A stretch of DNA of 64,000 nt from contig OX336342.1 in assembly GCA_946902875.1 (NCBI GenBank), forward strand, positions 10,037,523-10,101,522, read 5' to 3'. The notes beneath the pieces were generated by a model, which was not told the origin of the DNA, did not search any database, and saw nothing but the letters and a program-made list of their open reading frames with translations. The position numbers were made by a program, and so were the translations under genes. Position 1 is the first letter of the stretch. Each line of letters begins with the position of its first letter. Shown here piece by piece: positions 13,100 through 24,000 of this stretch. The DNA comes from Nematopogon swammerdamellus (taxonomy: Eukaryota; Arthropoda; Insecta; Lepidoptera; Adelidae).

Positions 13100-13400
13100 C
13101 TTCCGCGAATTTAATTTTCAGCGACTTAGGATTGCCTCTTCTTCGGAGGCGCTGCGGGAAGTGCAGCCCCGCTGTTCTTGCGTAACACAGCGCAGGCACC
13201 AATGCTCGCCTCCGCAGCTTCGGCTCACACGGGTGCCTGCGCTTTGTTACGGCGAACGGGAGCTACACTCCCTCCGCTCCTTCGGCTTATAAAAACCCTC
13301 TAGGGAATAGCCACACTAACAGGCTATGCCAGGGCGGTGGATTTAGTTTTTCCGCAAAGTGTGTTAATTACGCCATTGTCCTTTCAAATGTTGTCTATAT
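13100..13400 (+). repeat. Dispersed GC-rich repeat
   Basis: The segment with CGGAGGCGCTGCGGGAAGTG, AACACAGCGCAGGCACC, TATAAAAACCCTCTAGGGAA and GGATTTAGTTTTTCCGCAAAG has an inverted, diverged relative at 23405-23600 in the first intron of the MetAP1 gene. The family is not identified. Confidence 0.5.
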
Positions 13401-13723
13401 GGCAACACACACATTATCTATCTATACCATTCTGTACGAAACACACTTCAAACTATTATATTTACTCTTGTAAGTCCCGGGTGGTACCTTGTCACATTAA
13501 GTAGTAATAAGTAAGCGCATGTGTACAGCAAGCGAGTGAGTATGAAAAAGTCGCAGAAACGGAAAAAAGTTTCTTTATTTTTTTCTCCGAAACTACTAAT
13601 TTCCGCAGAATAAAAAGAAAAGAAGAATAAAAATTGCATCTTTAGAATAGTAAAAGCCTAAACTACACGCCTATCATACGAGCTATAGTAGAAAGAAAGG
13701 TGTACGTATTGTAAACCCCAGCC

Positions 13724-14040
13724 CAATGACTTTTTTCTGACGGAAAAATGTACACGTGCATATACCTACACTACACCTACCGCTTCACGGTTCGGAACCG
13801 GTGTAAAACTGTAGGTCCCTTCCCTTGCTCCTTACTAGCTCAAATTGTAGCCGAGTGCATTGGTACCACCGTAGATTTATAATGGCCCCATAGCAGCCTC
13901 GGCTGCGTTCTCCTCTAGTCCAGTATAGCCCAGCAATATGGCACCTAGCCACCTTCTCAGAGGTGACATTGACTGGTCCGAGCATGTATTCGGCCCCTCT
14001 GACTCAGCCACCCATACCGGATTACATAAAAAACCCGATT
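13724..14040 (+). mobile_element. SINE family A body
   Basis: Runs from CCCAATGACTTTTTTCTGAC through CGGAACCGGTGTAAAACTGT, then CTAGTCCAGTATAGCC, and ends CACCCATACCGGATTACATA before an A-rich tail. The same body in reverse occurs at 54.5 and 57.5 kb and in forward orientation at 46.3 kb. This copy lacks an adjoining tRNA head and a stretch of the middle. Confidence 0.7.
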
Positions 14041-14907
14041 GTGTTTCCTTGGTTCTTTCACATCTTTGAAATCAAACAGACCAAATCGTTGTATCTGGGG
14101 CAGGCAGGATCATACCTAGTAGTGCTGCCTACTTCCATAAAAATCTAGTACCTGGATGAACACGCTTCGCTCGGCGTCTACACCTATCTAGATAAACTTG
14201 AAAAAATAACATTAATCTTAAATACAAAATTTCATCCAAAGCGTTAGAGCCGTTTCTGAGAAACTATAGTTTAGATAAGCTCACATAAAATAATAGGATG
14301 TACTTACCTCATTTCTAATAAATTAGTTACCTATATGAATGAATGTATGAATGTGAAGGTATGCAACTTGCGCCCTGTTACAGTTAGCGCACAAAGATTA
14401 AATTATAGTAGGAGCTATTCTCACTTGTAGAATAAAATGTGAATTTCGCGATGAACCCCCTTCTTCGGTGCGCCAATGCTATTACAATCGATTTAATTTA
14501 AAATTATTTGATTCAGTAGGTAGATCAGTTATTGCACGAATTTGTAAGATCTTGCAGGAATAATACTTAACTTATAAAGGACTTACAAATGTTTTAATTT
14601 ATTCTCAAAGTTTGAGTCCGAGCCGTGTCGATGTCGCAGACAGAACAAGAAAATGTTTCTTGCTTGCTTTGTTTGGATGTCCTTGTCGTTTTCCTTATAC
14701 AGGGTGTTTCAGGATAGGCTTGAGAAACTTCAGGAATAGAAAGTACCCATTATTAGAAGAAAAAAATCCTTATCACTCAAATCGAAATTCCATTTTTTTT
14801 TTCATACAAAAATTGAAAATTGTAGTAAAAACTCGATGGACAGTGAGATTTGGCAAAAGTGCTGTCTAGATCTAGTGTAGACCTAGCCAGTCCCCTTTTC
14901 TTTTTTC

Positions 14908-15977
14908 TTTTTAGGGTTCCGTACCTCAAAGGAGGAAAAAACGGAACCCTTATAGGATCACTTTGTTGTCCGTCTGTCTGTCTGTCTGTCTGGCTGGCTG
15001 GGTGTCTGTCTGTCTGTCAAGACCTCTTTTCTCAGGAACGGGTAGAGGTATCAAGCTGAAATTAATACCAAATACTAAAGTCTACGTTTCCTCGGATGTG
15101 TAAAAAAATTAAGCTTCTAGGTCAACGCAATCACTAGATACGCCCATTTAAGTCACATATTTTGCTACCGGCAAATCAAATCAAAACCTAAGGAGTACTT
15201 CCCGTTAACCTAGAATCATGAAATTTGGTAAGAAGCAAGGTCTCACAGCACAAGTAAAGGAAAAAATCGAAAATTGAAAATTTATAGTTATGTGACATTA
15301 AAAAAATGTTTGTTTCTTTTGTATGTCAATGTCCCTTTTTCTCAGGAACGGATCAAGATAACAAATTGAAATTAATACGGAATACTAAGATCTACTATCT
15401 CTTTAAGGTGTAGAATATTAAAGCTTCTAAATCAACGCAATCAAAGGATACGGCCATCTATGTCAGATTTCATACTCGCAAACTCACTCAAATCAAATCA
15501 AAACCTATAGGGTATTTCCTGTTAACATAGAATAATAAAATTTGGTAAGAAGCAAGGTCTCACAGCACAAGTAAAGGAAAAAATCCGAAAATTGTAAAAT
15601 TGTGTTATTGACAATAAAAAATATATACTATATTGTTTTGTATGTCAAGGACCCTCTCAGGAACGGATCAAGATATCAAATTGAAATTAATATGAAATAC
15701 TAACGTCTGCGATCCCTTCGAGTTATAGAAAATTAAAGCTTCTAAATCAATATAATCAAAAGATACGGCTATTTATAGCAAATTTTAATACTTGCAAACC
15801 ACAGATTGCAAACTCACTCAAATGAAATCAAAACCTGTAGGGTACTTACCGTTGACTTTGAGTAATGAAATTTGGCAAGAAGCAAGCTCTCACATCACAA
15901 GTAAAGAAAAAATCCGAAAATTGTAGTAATACGGAACCCTCGGTGCGCGAGTCCAACTCGCACTTGCCGACTTTTTT
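14908..15977. repeat. GGGTTCCG element with three internal tandem copies
   Basis: Starts TTTTTAGGGTTCCGTACC, holds a (GTCT)n run at 14971-15020, and ends ACGGAACCCTCGGTGCGCGA then a T run. Inside, a unit of roughly 300 bases (CAAATCAAAACCTA, then TAAGAAGCAAGGTCTCACA, then TCAGGAACGGATCAAGAT) recurs about three times between 15170 and 15920. Fragments of the family lie at 6.5, 23.2, 25.25 and 26.4 kb. Confidence 0.6.
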
Positions 15978-16150
15978 TTTATAGAAAGCGCGACATGTGG
16001 CATCGTTTCACTTACGAGTAGGTGACTTACGATGCCCATGGACATTCTGTGATGCACGGGGATTGCGAATGCCATGCCGGCCTGACAGGAGCCTTTTCAC
16101 GCCCCTTTTGAAAAACCCCAAGCTGTACTTGGGAGGAAATAGATGAGCAG
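15978..16150 (-). mobile_element. CR1/jockey-type LINE 3' tail, reverse
   Basis: On the minus strand, reads the C-terminal coding end of a non-LTR retrotransposon ([19 protein letters not shown]), then an AT-rich 3' UTR and an A tail (plus-strand T run at 15969-15979). It matches 28156-28345 closely over its whole length. It is a short 5'-truncated insert. Confidence 0.65.
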
Positions 16151-16928
16151 GGAGTAACTTCCACATTTTCTTTTGATGTCATTCAAATTTAAGTGTTAGA
16201 ATTTACCTACATGAAGTTACATAATACAAGCATGTAAGTTAGTCATTTTATGTTTATTTAATAAAGGTGGACATTAACTGTCCACCAAAGCTCGATGAAA
16301 GGATTTCCACCAAAAAGTACTATAAAATGACCGAATTTGGGAAAAAGCTTTTCGTCTTCAAATATGGACCCCTTTCGAACCCTGAAGTTAAAAACCCTAT
16401 CCTGAAACACCCTGTATAATCTGAAGCTGCCTAAGTGGTAACATAAAATAAAAAAATATGCCTTGTTTTTTGTAATGCATTTAACAATAAAATTCTTATA
16501 TACACGAAGGTAAAAAATAATACTGTATAAAAATTGCGTTTGTGCTTTTATTGAAGAAGAAAAGCGTTGTGGAAGGAAGCATGCGGTAGGAAGGGGGAGG
16601 GATGAATTTTGAAAACTGTCGTGTCGTAATTACGGCGGGCTATTCAAGTCCCTTCAATCAGATCCGTTATCGGGGCATTGATGGTGGGGGTAAAATCGGG
16701 TGCTACTCACGTCCCTGCCGCTCGGATTTCAGTTTGTCAGTTCAGTTTCGACAGATCTTTGTTTGATGTATTAACTATGTATTTCAACATTTCAACGAAT
16801 TAATTTTTATACAATTTAAAATATTTTTTGTATATAGTACCAGGTAGGTACCTACTTAATTTGTATTTAATAGGTATTTATGGCCGTTTCGTCCTTCCTT
16901 ACACAATTCGGCCTATATAGGCGCTATA

Positions 16929-17330
16929 TGGTGCTTCGTTATTTATGTCAAAAATTTCAGGAGGGTTGCATACGCACTCAAATAAACACTTTACGTAAGA
17001 ACAAAACATATGTTTATAGGAGCATTTTTTCTCCTAACAAAAAATTAAATCTAATAAGTAGCTGTAAAAACCAATCATAGTGACCTTGTGACTTACCTTA
17101 CAAGCTGACTGGCTGAAACAGCTGTTCTGGGTTTGAACATAGTACGGTCATTGACCCCGTACAATGCAAGTTACCTACTGTTACACACAGGTTAATGTTT
17201 AGGTAGCAAACATGTTTTGTGAAATTTCTCGAAAAGTAATGCTAAAAACATTTTTTTTTTTGCGTAACGTGTTTATTTGAGTGTCTATGTAACCCTCCCG
17301 AAATTTTTGACATAACTAACGAAGCACCTT
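16929..17330. mobile_element. TIR MITE with ~70-bp inverted ends
   Basis: The left end GGTGCTTCGTTATTTATGTC, continuing through AAAAATTTCAGGAGGGTTGC to CAAATAAACACTTTACG, is repeated in inverse at 17258-17328 (CGTAACGTGTTTATTTGAG to GACATAACTAACGAAGCACC). There are few mismatches. The ~260-base centre has no coding frame. Confidence 0.7.
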
Positions 17331-18042
17331 GTATACCTATGTATTTATGGCCAGTATAGCCAGCAATCCAGGGAAGTCTCCGGTATGGCACCTACCTTCT
17401 CTTAATTTAGTTTTAGTATCATACATAGAGTTTACAAACGCAATCTTCTCATCTCACTAATATCATAAATGTGAAAGTATATTTGTTTGTTTGTTTGTTT
17501 GTTTGTTTATTTGTTTGTTTGTTCCTCTTTCACGCCTGAACGGCTGGACGGATTTTGACGAAACTTTATATAGTGGTAGTGTATATCCCGGAGTAACATA
17601 ATTTTGAAAAAAAGTGGTCAAGTTCGAGTCGAGCTCGCGTAAAGAGGGTTCCGTACCATTCCGTTTTCGGTGAGAACTAGAAGGATTAGGATTTTCGTTT
17701 AGGTTTTCCTGTAAATTAAGTGTATATTAAAAAAAAGTGATCAAGTTCGAGTCGACCTTGCGTAAAGAGGGTTCCGTACCATCCTGCGTTTTCTGTGAAA
17801 ACTTGAAGGCTTAGGATTATCGTTTAGGTTTTCCTGAAAATGAAGTGTATATCGCATGGTAATATAATTTAAAAAGAAAGTGGTCAAATGGTCGGGAGAG
17901 GAGCGTAGGTAGGGAGATGAAGGAAGGGGAAGGAGGTTGGGGGAGGAAGAGCAGCGATAGGAGGGGGGAGGAAAAGGAGGGAAGGGTGAGGAGGGGGTGG
18001 GTGGGGCAAGAGGGAGGGATGGTGTAGGGAGAGATAGAGATA

Positions 18043-18262
18043 GAGGGAGAGGGAGAGGGAGAGGGAGAGGGAGAGGGAGAGGGAGAGGGAGAGGGAGAGG
18101 GAGAGGGAGAGGGAGAGGGAGAGGGAGAGGGAGAGGGAGAGGGAGAGGGAGAGGGAGAGGGAGAGGGAGAGGGAGAGGGAGAGGGAGAGGGAGAGGGAGA
18201 GGGAGAGGGAGAGGGAGAGGGAGAGGGAGAGGGAGAGGGAGAGGGAGAGGGAGAGGGAGAGA
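18043..18262. repeat. (GAGGGA)n microsatellite, ~36 copies
   Basis: An almost pure hexamer run of about 220 bases. It gives long Gly-Arg, Pro-Leu and Ser-Leu open frames on both strands. These are artefacts of a hexamer without stop codons and should not be taken as genes. Confidence 0.95.
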
Positions 18263-18549
18263 CATTTTATTATCATATTTGCGTTTAAATCGGATTTGCT
18301 GTTAAATCGAGTCTACAGGGAGCGAAGCCGCGGGCAAAAGCTATAGGTATTATAAACGAGAAATGGATGGATGTATGGACGTTTATTCCTCTTTCACGCG
18401 AAAACTACTGAACTGATTCAGTACATCAAAATAACATAAATAGACTATAATTTATAAATTCATTGTGTAAATTGGCCCAAATAGGTATATCGATAAAGTT
18501 AGTCGGAAAAAATCCTGCCATCTGAGAGCTATCTCGGCGTGCGCTATAT

Positions 18550-19585
18550 CTTCTATTATAGTCTTCTATAGTCTTTCTGAACGCAGCTCGGCCTTCGGCC
18601 TCGCTCTCTGTTACTTACTTTCTTCGAAAAGTTTATCGTCTTTCTGAACGCAGCTCGGCTTCGGCCTAGCCCTCAGTTACTTTCTTTCATCAAGAAGGTT
18701 TATAGTCTTCCTAAACGCAGCTCGGCCTTCGGCCTCGCCCTTAGTTATTTACTTTCTTCGAGAAGGTTTATAGTCTTCCTAAACGCAGCTCGGCCTTCGG
18801 CCTCGCCCTCAGTTACTTACTTTCTTCGAGAAGGTTTATGGTCTTCCTGAACGCAGCTCGGCCTTGTGCATCGCCCTCTGTTACTTACTTTTTTCGAAAA
18901 GGTTATCGTCTTCCTGAACGCAGCTCGGCCTTCGGCCTCGCTCTCTGTTACTTACTTTCTTCGAAAAGTTTATTGTCTTCCTGAACGCAGCTCGGCCTTC
19001 GGCCTCGCCCTCAGTTACTTACTTTCATCAAGAAGGTTTATAGTCTTCCTGAACGCAGCTCGGCCGTCGGCCTCGCCCTTAGTTACTTACTTTCTTCGAG
19101 AAGGTTTATGGCCTTCCTGAACGCAGCTCGGCCTTCGGCCTCGCCCTTAGTTACTTACTCTCTTCAAGTAGGTTTATGGTCTTCCTGAACGCAGCTCGGC
19201 CTTCGGCCTTGCTCTCTGTTACTTACTTTCTTCGAAAAGTTTATCGTCTTCCTGAACGCAGCTCGACCTTCGGCCTCGCCCTCAGTTACTTACTTTCATC
19301 AAGAAGGTTTATAGTCTTCCTGAACGCAGCTCGGACTTCGCCTCGCCCTTAGTTACTTACTTTCTTCGAGAAGGTTTTTGGTCTTCCTGAACGCAGCTCG
19401 GCCTTCGGCCTCGCTCTCTGTTACTTACTTTCTTCGAAAAGTTTATCGTCTTCCTGAACGCAGCTCCGCCTTCGGCCTCGCCCGATCAGTAAGTAACTGA
19501 TTACTTTCATCAAGAAGGTTTATCGTTTACCTTAACGCAGATCGGTCTTTGTTACTTACTTTCTTCCTTTGAAATACGAATTTCA
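18550..19585. repeat. 67-68-bp tandem array, ~15 copies
   Basis: The unit GAACGCAGCTCGGCCTTCGG then CCTC..., TTACTTACTTTCTTCGA and TTTATNGTCTTCCT recurs with measured spacings of 67-68 bases (starts near 18581, 18648, 18715, 18783, 18851, 18918). Each unit contains the palindrome GGCCTTCGGCC. A few decayed units also occur at 24360-24480 next to another Helitron end, so the array belongs to the Helitron family. Confidence 0.9.
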
Positions 19586-20094
19586 CGCGAGCGAAGCCGC
19601 GGGCAAAAGCTAGTATCTCATAAAACAAAGTAACTTACTCGATGACCATCCCTTACAGATAGGTAATTTATTATTACTATTGATGATGTGTAATTATTAC
19701 ATAGTGCGACAAGGCTTGAAATGAACGTGGATGACGTTTGTGCGAGGGCGCTGCTGCAGCATTAGGGTTGTCATTTTTGAAAATTTCCTTACACTAGGGG
19801 ATGTTGTTTTTTTATGTATGTTAGTACTTTTAAGGTAGGTAGGTAGGTGCTTACTTATTTTTTATTTTATGTTATTTAATGTTAGGAAGACTTGCTCACT
19901 AATAAAATAACATATAGATTTAGATTTCTGTTAACGACACCACAGACAGACTAAGAAGAGATACTACGCGTGAACCAGTACGGCACCTGAAAGCCTTTTT
20001 AGATCCTGCGGTGCCTCGAACCTGCGGCTCCTACTCCTCCACGACTAACCAACTGCGACGGCGAACCAACTGAATCCGATATTCGTTTGGTCGT

Positions 20095-20185
20095 ATGTAA
20101 TTTGGTGGCTCAGTGGTAAGAGTGTAGGGTTGGTTTATTTTTTCGATCTCAACCATGGGTTCGTGTCCCTCAAATTTTTTTTTTT
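20095..20185 (+). mobile_element. tRNA-like SINE head or tRNA pseudogene
   Basis: TGGTGGCTCAGTGGTAAGAG resembles an A box region and GGGTTCGTGTCCC, about 45 bases on, a B box, followed by a T run. No acceptor stem closes and the sequence between the boxes does not fold as an anticodon arm. It is read as a SINE or pseudogene. Confidence 0.4.
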
Positions 20186-20846
20186 TTTTAAGACATTTTT
20201 TAGGGTGTTTAGTTTTTTTATAACCACCTAAGAAAGCTTTATTTTCGGAAATACAAACGTAACAAAAACGACATGCACCGCCTCAATATTAGTTTAGGGT
20301 TAATATATAGAATAATTTTTTTTAAACCACCAAAACATCACTCATAACTCATAGCACACAACATCACTCATACATACCACACATTCCTTGGAGCCGAAGT
20401 TTGCCGAAAGGATCTAAAGGATCTGTAGTAGGAGCCAGTAGCTCTTTCAGGTGGCGGACCGGTTTAGTTAGATACCGAACGAATCCTCTTTTTAAACGTC
20501 TTTCATGCGGCAACACCCATAGGTATGGAGTTCGCTGTCAGTGTGCAGTTTTTTTTATTACTGGTCTACTATACATAAAAAAGAAGGAAATTGAGAATTG
20601 GCTGTATGGTCAAATGATCTTTGCCTGCCTATTTATGGCGAAAACAACAACAACAACAACAACTGGTCTACTCTACTGGCTGGATAATTTTAGCCGGCGC
20701 TTCAGATTACCGTTCATTTGTGGTAGTGTGGTGTCATTGAAATCTAGATTTATGAGCTTACTTACGTGCGAACCGTGGAGTCCGTTTGGTCACGAGTGTC
20801 GGCTAGTGGAACTTGAGGAAAAGTCGTGCGCGGTTGGTAGGTTGAG

Positions 20847-21006
20847 ATGGCTGCTGTGGGCACGTGCGAATCGACGGGATGCGGGCGCCCGGCGGCACTC
20901 CAGTGCCCTACTTGCGTCACCCTCGGCATCCAGGGCTCACTCTACTGCACGCAAGAGTGTTTTAAGAGCAGCTGGAAGTCGCATAAGATAATACACTCGC
21001 TTGCCA
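20847..21006 (+). CDS. MetAP1: MetAP1 exon 1 (zinc finger)
   Basis: Encodes residues 1-53 plus the first base of codon 54. Donor CCA|GTAAGTGAGG. Carries the whole MYND-like Cys/His finger, which in this family associates the enzyme with ribosomes. The overlapping longer open frame from 20401 is out of frame and not real. Confidence 0.95.
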
Positions 21007-24000
21007 GTAAGTGAGGTTATAAGTTCTTGTTTTAATCCTTTATATCTGCTAGGTCTTACTTGCGTGCTATAATTTTATTTTTATTTTTTATGTAATCCGG
21101 TATGATTGGCCGATTCAGAGGGTCAGGATATTATTTAAGAAACTTTCCATAAATATGTCAAATAGGAAAAATTCAGTTTCCGGATCACAGTGACAACCCT
21201 AACACAGGAAATTACCTGAAAAAATTAAATTGCTTAAAAATTAATAAAAATTAAATTTTGTACCGTGTGGGGCCGGTACTTTAAAAGAATAGCTCCACTG
21301 CATCTCTCCCCGTGTATGTCGTAAAAGGCGACTAAGGGATATGACTCCCTTCTTATATTACTAGGTGGTAGGGTTTAACCCGGCCAGGTTGGTACCACTG
21401 CACTGAATGAAAGGTCGGTCCAAACGGCTATGTAAATACTTTGTGTTTTCCGTCCAGTTCAGTGTAGCCGGCACGACCAAAGGGAAGCACTAACGTGGCA
21501 CCAAGTGCACCCGGTGTTATGGGCTGACATCACGCGGATGTTGTAGGTGATGTAGCCAACCGTGTCAGTTTCCATAAAAAAAAACTGTAACTTCTAAAAA
21601 ATTGCATTTTGTTAGTATTTACCTACTTTGGAACCGTAAATATAAGTAATTTCTCAATAAAAATCTTTGTTTTGCAACCAGAATTTTCTTTTTTTCGGAT
21701 CATTAAATGGCACATTTTTTTAAATTTGTATGTTTAAAACAAAATATTTTTGAGACACTGGAGTTTTTCTCTCGCACTTGAAATAGAACCAACTTTGTAT
21801 TTTTTTAATAAAAAGGATGTCCGAAAATCGGCTACCATAACACACTATGCGTAGCAATGATATTTTAGTAAAGATAGGTTATCTATATGACATTCAGTGC
21901 TCACACACGGCACGTCCTTGAAGAGCTGAGAGAGGAAGAACTAAAAGTGATGCGCCGACTTTAATAGTCTTATTCCTCCTTTATTTCACATTTTTAAATA
22001 CATTTACATTAATTTTACACATATTATAACTATAAAAAGTAATAAAAATACACAAAATTAATACAAACAAATTATTCCTTTATTTCACATTCTTAAAATT
22101 TTACATTAATTTTACATATATTGTACGAAAGAGTAATAAAAATACACAAAATTAATATAAAAATTAAAAACGGTAATACCGCCGGCGGCGGGAGACAAAC
22201 CTCCAAGCACGCCGGCGGGTGCAGGCCGTGGCTACGGAGCTCTCCGGGACGACGCGAGGCAAGCTACGAGCGATAGGTGGTGGTACTAGACACGTAGGCC
22301 ACCACCACCCCCATCCCGGAGAGCTCCGTATCCGCCGGACTGCACGGCGACGTCGTCGCGCTGCTCTCTTAACGTCTTCTTCATCGCGCGCGCGTCGCCT
22401 CAAGGGCGCACTGCACCACCGGTAGCGGGGGCCCTAGACGGGACGTGAGGTCCCGATGACCCCAAGCTGGCCGATGATGGACGTCGCCCTCACCGTAGAT
22501 GTTGTGGCTCGGCCGACGTCAACGCTCCATGAGAAAATTTTTCCGACATGTCGGTTTGACAGCTCTTTTTCTTATTCCAATTATTAAGGGAGGGAATTCA
22601 AGTTATGTGGCGGTTGGTATAACTGATAACTACTTAGGAAGGACGACGCACGTCTGAACGCGTGCGTAATTGGTGCGTGACTAACTTCAAACAGGACTGT
22701 GGTCTTGTATTTAATGTGCCGCTTTGGGAGCTCGTATAACCTATGTACGTCCTTTCTAACATATATAATAGTAATATCATTGATGCGTAGGTGTAAAAAT
22801 TGACAGCCGTCAAAATAATTGTTTTCTTAAGACCTAGGGCTATTTATAAAGTGTGTTCTTTAGAAAAGGCAAAGGTTTTTATCTTTACAGCCCAGCATTC
22901 CTCGTTACAGCCTGACTGGTTCTAATAAGAACATTAATTGAAATATATATTTGCTATTATTTTTTATTAAAAAAAATCTGGGTCTTACGCCCTTCGGGAA
23001 GTCAACACATGTAAGCGGTTTGGGGGCCGGCTGGCTCTTCCTGAAGCCAAGAGATTAAAGAAAGTATAAAAAAATCAAGCGCACCCCTTATCTCCAAAAG
23101 TACCTACTGAGTCTAAAATTTTGAAAAAATAGGGCTTCTCTTACAGGAAAACCTTAACGAAAATATTAAGTATTAAAGTTCTTACGGAAAACGGAATGGT
23201 ACGGAACCCACGCGAGTTCGACTAGTACTTGACCACTTTTTTGGGTGAGGTTTAGTTAATGGCAGGTTTGATGGAAAATTGCTGGTAGTTAAAGGTATCC
23301 TGTAGTTTAGGATGTTAGAAGAATAGGTATTAGTGAAAGAATTAGCCCGAGGAGAATAATTTCGAGAAAAATGTTTTTGAAAATTTTTACTGATCACTGG
23401 TCAGACATGGTTACTTTGCGGAAAAACTAAATTCACCGCCACGACATAACCTGTTAGTATGGCTATTCCCTAGAGTGTTTTTATAGGCCGGAGGCGCGGA
23501 GGAAGTGCAGACCCCGTCCGCTATAACAAAGCGCAGGGGTGCAAATGAATCGTCGAAGTTGTCCTTTACGCAGGCATGGAGGTTAACTACTCTCCTTCTT
23601 CACAAGATTCGCAGACAGGATCTACATCTACAATGTATTAAATAGTGACTCACTGATCAATGAGCAATGCTTTTGCAGAAGGCGAAAGCACTGATGGCAA
23701 TCAGTCTGAATTCAACCCCTGGCCGTCCTACACATTCAGCGGCAAGCTGCGCCCGTACCCGCAGAGCAAGGTACGCACGGTCCCTGAGGGGATCATGCGG
23801 CCGGACTACGCGGACCATCCGGCCGGCTTCCCGGCATCAGAGCACGCTGTCAAGGGCTCCGGACAAATCAAGGTGCTAGACGATGAGGAGATCGAGGGCA
23901 TGAGGGTCGCATGCCGACTCGGCAGGGAGGTCCTCGATGAGGCTGCCAGGTGAGTGGCTATTGTTTTGACATGGAATCCATATTATGTAATGTCTTACCC

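Larger units (their letters stand above)
14697..16417. mobile_element. TIR DNA element with nested insertions
   Basis: Inverted ends ATACAGGGTGTTTCAGGATAGG (14697-14718) and CCTATCCTGAAACACCCTGTAT (16396-16417). A second copy at 42757-43209 is only ~450 bp. The extra ~1.27 kb here, between about 14905 and 16170, is therefore inserted material: the GGGTTCCG repeat (14908-15977) plus a reverse LINE tail (15978-16150). The terminal TA next to CAGGGTG would fit a TA target duplication, but the superfamily is not established. Confidence 0.75.
17444..19613 (+). mobile_element. Non-autonomous Helitron carrying tandem arrays
   Basis: Begins TC (17444) after a host A and ends GCGGGCAAAAGCTAG (19613) before a host T, the A/T insertion rule and 5'-TC...CTAG-3' ends known for Helitrons. 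A short GC-rich stem (CGCGAGCGAAGCCGCG) lies just before the 3' end. The flanks match 8690-8790, where CGCAA joins TATCT directly, giving the empty site. The interior holds two and a half copies of a ~135-bp unit (17570-17880), a GAGGGA array, a second internal Helitron-like end (18319-18340) and a 67-bp array. No Rep/helicase coding is seen, so it is non-autonomous. Confidence 0.85.

Noticed and set aside
17741..18305. Long Pro-Leu, Ser-Leu and Gly-Arg open frames on both strands
   Set aside because: Pure products of the GAGGGA hexamer, which lacks stop codons in several frames; no start context, splice signals or non-repeat protein.
20401..20991. 196-codon plus-strand frame overlapping MetAP1 exon 1
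   Set aside because: It is out of frame with the clear MetAP1 zinc-finger exon, and its own translation shows no recognisable domain.
22164..22425. Arg-rich frames on both strands
   Set aside because: They follow from GC-rich composition. No splice sites or motifs support a gene.
23660..23953. ATG at 23660 as an alternative MetAP1 start
   Set aside because: The ATG precedes a strong acceptor (TTTTGCAG) that joins exon 1 in phase and restores the zinc finger. Isoform use cannot be excluded but has no support here.
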